Below are positions 9,957-15,000 of a stretch of 15,000 nt of DNA, in pieces. The stretch covers positions 31,850 to 46,849 of the forward strand of contig JAWQFJ010002774.1 in NCBI GenBank assembly GCA_034096865.1. Reading direction: 5' to 3'. Numbering within the stretch: the stretch's first letter is position 1; each line of letters starts with the position of its first letter. Made by a program: the position numbers and the translations under genes. Source of the DNA: Theodoxus fluviatilis (taxonomy: Eukaryota; Mollusca; Gastropoda; Cycloneritida; Neritidae). Below the pieces are notes generated by a model. It ran no database searches. It saw only the letters and a program-made list of their open reading frames with translations, and was not told the origin of the DNA.

Positions 9957-11500
9957 CTCAAACACCCATCAATAGCATCCAAACCAACACGCTTTCCAGG
10001 TCTGCAACAACCGACCATGGTCACTGGCCCTTGGCCTGTGGAACCAGCAATCACTCTCTGCAGTCATACCGCGACCTGGATGAGGCAAGGATACAGAAGG
10101 CATATTGCCTCAGAGGATAGCCATCCCAATTTGTTGTTTGAGCCACATGGTCTCCCGTGGCTCACCCGTCTCCGCCTTCAGTCTTCGGCCAATTTCCTCG
10201 ATGATCTTGAGTGTTGAAGGGCCGAGGACTCCGGTGGTCTCGAAGGAGAGGGGCTCGAAGCGGTGTCGTTCGGCCAGGATGCGGTATTTCATCCTCTTCG
10301 CCCCTTCCGCTGCCTCTGCTGCATATGACGGTTGCAGGGCGCTGGAAATGATGTTACTGGGGGCGAAGGAATCCACGCACGTCGCATCCCAGACCAACAA
10401 GCTTCGGTCGTTGGAAAAGGGGAAGATGGTCATCCCATCTAGACGCTTGCCGTCGCCTCTGTCGAGCCTGGTTGGTTCCAGAACTGATGGTATTCCAGCG
10501 CTCTGGAGGGCACGTCTCACCACGTCATTCAAAGCAGAGTGGCGTGGGAAACGGCCAGCACTTGCTCGACAGGAGAGGGCGTGGTGTCCAAGGGCGCCCA
10601 TAGATCTTCCACATCTGCATTGTTGGGGTTCGCAGACAGGCGCCCCTACCCTCTGAGCGACGGCTATTCTGATGGTCTCACGGTCCAGATTTAGCCCCAG
10701 GGACGGGATTGGGATGGCATGGATCCAGCTTCCACTCTCCGCTCGGGCGGCCGCTCGGATGCGCGCGGCTGAGACCTGGTTCGCCCGAGCAAGGAGGTCC
10801 TCCAGGGTTCGCTTGGAAGAGATCGTATCCCAAGCTTTCTGCTTCAATCTGTCTTCTCCGTTTGGTTCCTCCCCCGTTTGGCTCTTCCACCTCCAAGTGT
10901 TGATGGCTTCCACCAGCCGTCTTGTCCAGTCCAACGGTTCTGGAGAGGACGGAGTCGACGAGAGAGCTGATGGCGTGGAGGGACGAGATGAAACATGGAA
11001 GAGCCAGATCTTCGCTTCTCCGCAGGCCTAGACCTCCGAGACTGACCGGGAGGGTCGCCTGTGTCCAGGAACCTTGTTGGAAGTCGACGTTGACAATCCT
11101 GGACACCGCCTCCCGGATGATGTTGTCAATTTCTAGGAGGCCATCGGTGTTGGTGTAGGCCGCAGAGGTTCGGAGGAGGTACAGAAGACGAGAGACGGAG
11201 AAGCAGTTCTTGAGAAGGACAAGGGCGGGGTGGGGCTCAACGTGGACAAGGCGGCTGACCATCTTCTCAAGCGCCTCTTGCTTAGCGCGAATGGCCGGTG
11301 CGATTTCCGCCATAGACAGTGGGGCACCCAGGAGTTGATGTTCATTCTCCGCCAGGACTCGAACATTTGGCAAGACAGCCTTGAACTGGTCCAGGGTCCG
11401 CGGAATGTCCTCTGGTTGATGGTTGATAAGCACCAGTTCGAACCAATTCGAGCAAATCATTTGGGGTAGGAGGAAGGTGTGTATGTTGTTAATAATAATA
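9957..11500 (-). mobile_element. 5'-truncated non-LTR retrotransposon with C-terminal zinc knuckle/RLE-like region
   Basis: The element runs on the minus strand, with coding remnants at 11460-10110 and a short 3' tail to about 9957. It begins just after the position expected for the reverse transcriptase catalytic core, so the 5' part is missing. Both outer edges carry ATAATACTTTTTT (9944-9956 and 11501-11513), a candidate 13-base target-site duplication, although it is low in complexity. GC content is far above both flanks. The gene order (RT thumb, then CxC-HH-C knuckle, then a KRxDG...WDATC region) recalls R2/NeSL-type elements with a restriction-like endonuclease. The clade name is a guess. 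Confidence 0.8.
10110..11460 (-). pseudogene. Decayed LINE polyprotein, C-terminal part, frameshifted
   Basis: Two overlapping minus-strand frames make one broken protein. The first (from 11460) begins within the RT palm/thumb: FELVLINHQPED, LLGAPLS, then VLLKNCFSVSRLLYLLRTS and LPVSLGGLGLRRSEDLALP. A frameshift near 10920-10945 moves the reading to the frame starting at 10934, with GEDRLKQKAWD, ANQVSAARIRAAARAESGSW and IPIPSLGL. It next has a zinc-knuckle-like set (Cys106, Cys108, His117/His118, Cys122 of that frame), RHSALNDVVRRALQSAGIPS, and an endonuclease-like stretch with Asp166 and Asp183 (KRLDG ... VWDATCVDSF). A Leu precedes Asp166 where related proteins, as I recall them, have Pro. 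A TGA ends the frame within a conserved C-terminal block (MAIL-stop-GNM). Dead copy. Confidence 0.8.
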
Positions 11501-11513
11501 ATAATACTTTTTT

Positions 11514-11634
11514 TAAATCATTATTTTATCTCTCTTATCCTCTTGTAGTAAATAATAATTCGGAAATTTCACACTTATCGCCGCTGGGCAGCGTCCAGTA
11601 ACCGGTGTAAATTAATTCTCAGTAGGAGAGGCTA
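11514..11634. other. AT-rich flank, no feature
   Basis: Sequence between the LINE fragment and the SINE remnant. Nothing was recognised. Confidence 0.4.
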
Positions 11635-11765
11635 TGCGGGTGAAACAGTGCGTACGTGCGTTGCCCAAGGATGCAACTCTGGAATCTGCAGTTTCGTACG
11701 TAGCTACCGCCAGCTGCAAGTGCCAGCGGGGGAGCACTCTAACCATGCACTGGACTAGAGCACCC
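11635..11765 (-). mobile_element. Decayed tRNA-derived SINE fragment
   Basis: On the minus strand, CCAGTGCATGGTTAGAGTGC (around 11750) resembles a tRNA A-box region of the GTGGTTAGAGYGC type. Further downstream a GTTGCATCCTTGGGCAA block (about 11660-11676) matches the central text of many invertebrate SINEs. The B-box area is too mutated to be sure. The family is unknown. Confidence 0.4.
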
Positions 11766-12230
11766 TTGTTTTGTGTGGTTGATTTTGTTTTCTTTCTTTT
11801 TATGTTTGCTTCAGGTTGTTGGTTTTTGTCCCAAAGTCTTAATTCATGGCACGTACGTCCATTGGCCTTCCCATGACCAATCGTTCTGCCAAACATTGAT
11901 TACAAAGATCATGTTAAACACTCTTGAGTGCTAAATCATAGGCTTCCCCAATCAGAAAACCTCCCAACAAAACCGAAAAATAATAAATTAAGCAGTGATT
12001 CCAGAATGAAGACTTGCAGGCTAGTTTCTTGACGAAGATAATCACAATCGAATACGTCAGCATATCAGATTTGGAAATTATAATATGGGCGGATGCAGGG
12101 TCAAATGTCACAGCTCTCACTTGCAGCGCCAGGGGAGCGCCCGGAACCAGTAGGGCGCCGCCTCTCAGTCTCGGAACTGCGCACTCTATAGACTTGCCGT
12201 GCTGGAGGATGCGCGCGCTTTATCGTGTTG
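11766..12230. other. Non-coding, GC-richer towards the right
   Basis: No gene was recognised. 12120-12230 is GC-rich and may be part of the neighbouring SINE insertion or another repeat. Open frames here lack any family resemblance. Confidence 0.35.
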
Positions 12231-12520
12231 TGGGGCTCTGCAGTCGGTCGAGTGGTTAGCGCGTCTAACTTGCTGTCGCTTGGGGCTATATTGGGTGCGG
12301 CGTTCGAAACTGCTCGGTTCCCAGAGTCGCATCCTTCAGCATGGTGCTAAACACGCATTACTTCTCCCCACCCATGAGTATAACCGGGTACCTGTGAGGG
12401 CAACCCTGGCACCCTGTAGATCGATTAACCCTGTATGCGGCCGTGTGCCGGCATCGAGTTGGAATACTCCCCAGGGAGTGGAATGAGAATACACTCATGA
12501 ATAAAGCCTGATTCGGAATG
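12231..12520 (+). mobile_element. tRNA-derived SINE (tRNA-Ser/Leu-like head)
   Basis: The head reads GCAGTCGGTCGAGTGGTTAG (A box about 12245-12260) and later GCGTTCGAAAC (B box about 12300-12310). The A-to-B spacing of about 50 bases fits a class II tRNA (Ser or Leu, long variable arm). The tRNA-unrelated body contains AACCGGGTACCTGTGAGGGC. The 3' part ends around ATGAATAAAGCCTGATTCGG. The head no longer folds as an intact tRNA. I recall similar heads in molluscan SINEs, but I cannot name the family. Confidence 0.65.
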
Positions 12521-12941
12521 GCAGTGATGTTGTCGGATCCGATATCAACGAAACAATGTCATTTGATATAGATACGTATGCTTTACTCATCGCCTTTAAA
12601 AGGAAATCTGGGTATGGTTAGGGATTTATTTACGGGACATCTACCCGCCTGGACACTGACGTTTTACTTGCAGCAGTCTGGGCAAGGTGTGCGCGTGATG
12701 TGCCAGAATACATTCATACATATTTAAATGAGCAGGACGTACGTATCATAATTGACGGTCTCTGGTGACTGTGCCTGAAATCGATTCCCCGAGAGCAGCC
12801 CACGTCAACAGGAAATGAATTGAACAAGTCACTTTATCTGGTTTTGGATGCAAGCTGTAACATGGCGATGTTGAAATGGCTGAAAACTAATTTGTGAAGT
12901 TTCCAAAGGTTTTGAAATGAAGTTTCACACACGCGCGCGCA
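12521..12941. other. Non-coding, no feature recognised
   Basis: No gene or named repeat was recognised. A short CACACGCGCGCGCAC purine-pyrimidine stretch immediately precedes the ATC array. Confidence 0.4.
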
Positions 12942-13027
<86 letters not shown>

Positions 13028-13082
13028 GCATCTTCAGCATCATCCTCATCATCATCGTCATCATCATCGTAATCATCATCAT
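12942..13082. repeat. (CAT/ATC)n microsatellite, left array
   Basis: Perfect CAT repeats run from 12942 to about 13026. A degenerate section (GCA, TCT, CGT substitutions) follows to about 13082. The gradual decay on the right side contrasts with the purity of the array beyond 13187. Confidence 0.95.
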
Positions 13083-13442
<360 letters not shown>

Positions 13443-13912
13443 CTGCTTATATTGTGATATTCCGAAGAAATTGCTGGTATGCTAAAATATGAAGAAAAAA
13501 TTTAGATGCTTGTTCAAATAAACATGTTTTCGGTTTTCTTCTTATCACTTGGAGGAAAGCACTTTCCTCGAGGAATCCGGAAGAGAGTTCCACGCAGCAG
13601 GGCCAGCTGATGAAAAGGCCTTCAGTCCATAGGACCTCTTGCCTGGTGTGCGCGGCCTCAGAGGGACTGTGTGGCAGGGCTTTGGGATCTGCTAAGTTTG
13701 TGCTCTGGGGCGATATCTTGCAGATAGGAAGGAGCGATGGAGTAGAAGCAGGAGTGGGCGAAAATGCCCAGCTTGAATCTAACTCTCTATCGCACCGGAA
13801 GCCAACGGGGAGCCTTGAGGACAGGAGAAAAGTAGTATGTTTACTTTTCTTTGAAACTTCCCTGGCCGCTGCATTCTGCAGAGTCTGCAGTCTCTTGAGA
13901 AGGTGTTGGGGT

Positions 13913-13972
13913 GCTTCTGCAGGGAGGGCATCTGCAGGGAGGACTTCTGCAGGGAGGGCTTCTGCAAGGAGA
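13913..13972. repeat. 15-bp minisatellite, four copies, inside the LINE pseudogene
   Basis: Four 15-base units (GCTTCTGCAGGGAGG and variants) lie end to end. On the minus strand they encode LPAEA-like pentapeptides inserted right after CNALL, where CR1-type proteins have a single short linker before the LKRLQ helix. Confidence 0.92.
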
Positions 13973-14128
13973 GCGTTGCAACAGTCCAGCCTTAACAATG
14001 TCGTTACTGACGCAAAGGTTTTTGCCATTGCTGAGGTCAATAGATGCCTGACCATTGCTGGGTTCTTCAACTCACAGAAGCCGGTTTGCGGGCTCCGAAC
14101 GACCTGCCAATGCATGTCAAGGTCGAGA

Positions 14129-14266
14129 ACCACCACCACCACCACCACCATTATCACCACCACCACCACCACCATCATCACCACCACCATCACCACCACC
14201 ACCACCACCACCACCACCACCACCACCACCACCACCATCATCATCACCACCACCACCACCACCATC
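14129..14266. repeat. (CAC/ACC)n microsatellite inside the LINE pseudogene
   Basis: CAC repeats with interspersed CAT and TAT units fill about 138 bases. On the minus strand they read GTG/ATG, giving a Val/Met run inserted between KNLGM and LDLDMH. In CR1-type proteins the equivalent site reads roughly KNLGV-x-LD-x-xL, so the run seems to have grown from a native Val-Val or similar codon pair. Confidence 0.95.
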
Positions 14267-14945
14267 CCCAGGTTCTTCACAGAAATCGAAAGATGAACCT
14301 TTGCTTCACCAGTTATGATTTCCTCTAGATTTGCAGCGAGTCTCCCTGCACGCGGGTCCAGCAATAACACTTAAGTCTAGGAGTCATTCAGTTTTGAATA
14401 GTTGCCTGACATCCAAGACTTTATAGTGTTGCTGCAGACGGCAACATCACTAACAGCGACATAAACATCTTCAGCCGTTGGTTAGAAGGACTTCAGCAAC
14501 TGGCAGTCATCAGCATGGAAGTGATAACTTGTACCGTACTTTTCGATTTTGTCACCCAGGGGAGCAGTGTTTATGGTGAATAAGATCAAACCAAGGACTG
14601 AGTGTTGAGGAACACCACAATTTAGCCCCGAGGAATCTGAGAAGTGAAACTGGTTGGTTTCAGTTTGGACTGGGTCAGTTAGATACGATCTGAGCCAATC
14701 AAGTGCAGAGCCTGCAAAGGCAACACTGAAGTGTAGACTCTCTATAAGACGTGAGTGATCTGTATTGGCGAAGGCTGGGCTCAGATCGAGAAGCACCAGC
14801 AGCCTCCCAAATGTCATTCGAGAGTCTAAGAATGGCGGTCGCTGTGCTGTGACAAGGCCAGAATGCAGACTGAAATTTGTTGAACACCTTGTATCAACAT
14901 CAGTGAAGTGCCGGAGCTCTTTTCCAAGGTCAAAAAGCACTATAG

Positions 14946-15000
14946 AATTAATGAAAATTTCTTATTTTAAGCAATGAATTAATCCATAACATTCCGAAAG
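14946..15000. other. AT-rich edge, no feature
   Basis: Short AT-rich stretch upstream of the truncated LINE. Nothing was recognised. Confidence 0.4.

Larger units (their letters stand above)
13460..14887 (-). pseudogene. LINE reverse transcriptase pseudogene
   Basis: Reading starts in one frame (14887 to about 14805, FQSAF...SNDIW) and shifts to another for the palm. That second frame holds to the end, broken by in-frame stops near 14464 (after LLKSF) and at two codons in a LNDS-stop-T-stop-V stretch near 14375. The catalytic regions are damaged: the motif A Asp expected after AF in DLSPAF (usual AFD) is replaced (AFANTDH). The usual YADD is HADD, keeping the two Asp. GVPQ is kept, but the following Gly of GVPQGS is His. 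The protein cannot be functional. The reading frame is nevertheless held across the 14129-14266 and 13913-13972 expansions because both units are multiples of three. Confidence 0.85.
13445..14945 (-). mobile_element. Decayed CR1/L2-type LINE, reverse transcriptase to C-terminus, 5' truncated
   Basis: The minus strand carries, in order, the RT N-terminal region (FNKFQSAFWPCHSTATAIL), the palm with LLVLLDLSPAF, LDWLRSYLTDP, GVPQHSVLGLILFTINTAPL, the HADD box, SVKNLG, CCNALL, RLQTLQNAAARE and a C-terminal KPKTCLFEQA. This is the arrangement of CR1/L2/Jockey-group ORF2 after the endonuclease. The 5' end is lost near 14900-14945. The 3' end reaches the ATC array at 13442, leaving almost no 3'UTR beyond a possible (GAT)n tail. 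The copy is old and internally expanded by two repeat tracts. Confidence 0.88.

Noticed and set aside
10105..11469. Plus-strand open frames opposite the LINE fragment
   Set aside because: Antisense shadows; the minus-strand frames carry the recognisable retrotransposon motifs.
12231..12320. Functional tRNA gene
   Set aside because: A and B boxes are present, but the stems do not pair properly and a SINE body follows.

Overview
This is a eukaryotic nuclear window. It has one intron-split housekeeping gene, long perfect microsatellites, several decayed non-LTR retrotransposons and tRNA-derived SINEs. The repeat style (long TC, ATC and ACC tracts, tRNA-Ser/Leu-like SINEs, CR1/L2-type LINE tails, TTC-loop hairpin repeats) and the acyl carrier protein sequence suggest a marine invertebrate. 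A mollusc is my best guess, but this is inference; nothing here fixes the species.

The only confidently identified gene lies on the minus strand between 9260 and 4549. It is NDUFAB1, the mitochondrial acyl carrier protein of respiratory complex I, mitochondrial fatty acid synthesis and the Fe-S/LYR assembly network. Exon 1 (9260-9099) encodes a transit peptide. Exon 3 (6457-6370) carries the phosphopantetheine Asp-Ser-Leu motif. Exon 4 (4640-4549) encodes the C-terminus. Between exons 1 and 3 lie two homologous versions of exon 2, at 7284-7159 and 7116-7000, only 42 bp apart. Both are phase 0 at both ends and both encode helix I of the ACP fold, so the gene is built to give two isoforms (155 or 152 residues) by mutually exclusive splicing. 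This is the main finding.

Layout from left to right: a multi-hairpin repeat (1-140); an inverted-repeat element of about 540 bp (809-1350); a 21-bp tandem array made of POU octamer-type motifs (1694-1827); a candidate terminal exon of an unidentified minus-strand gene with a very short 3'UTR (2246-2121); the NDUFAB1 3'UTR and exons with repeat-rich introns (a CAGT-rich tract at 6000-6360, two TC/AC microsatellites at 7661-7790 and 8487-8628, and an assembly gap at 7779-7781); the NDUFAB1 upstream region; a 5'-truncated LINE fragment with a C-terminal zinc knuckle and restriction-like endonuclease remnant (9957-11500, minus); SINE remnants (about 11635-11765 minus, 12231-12520 plus); then two ATC arrays around a 105-bp retroelement 3' end (12942-13442), abutting a decayed CR1/L2-type reverse transcriptase on the minus strand (14945 to about 13445) whose own coding sequence has been expanded by microsatellite and minisatellite growth.

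No prokaryotic, viral or CRISPR system is present. Most open frames in the window are translated microsatellites or antisense shadows.
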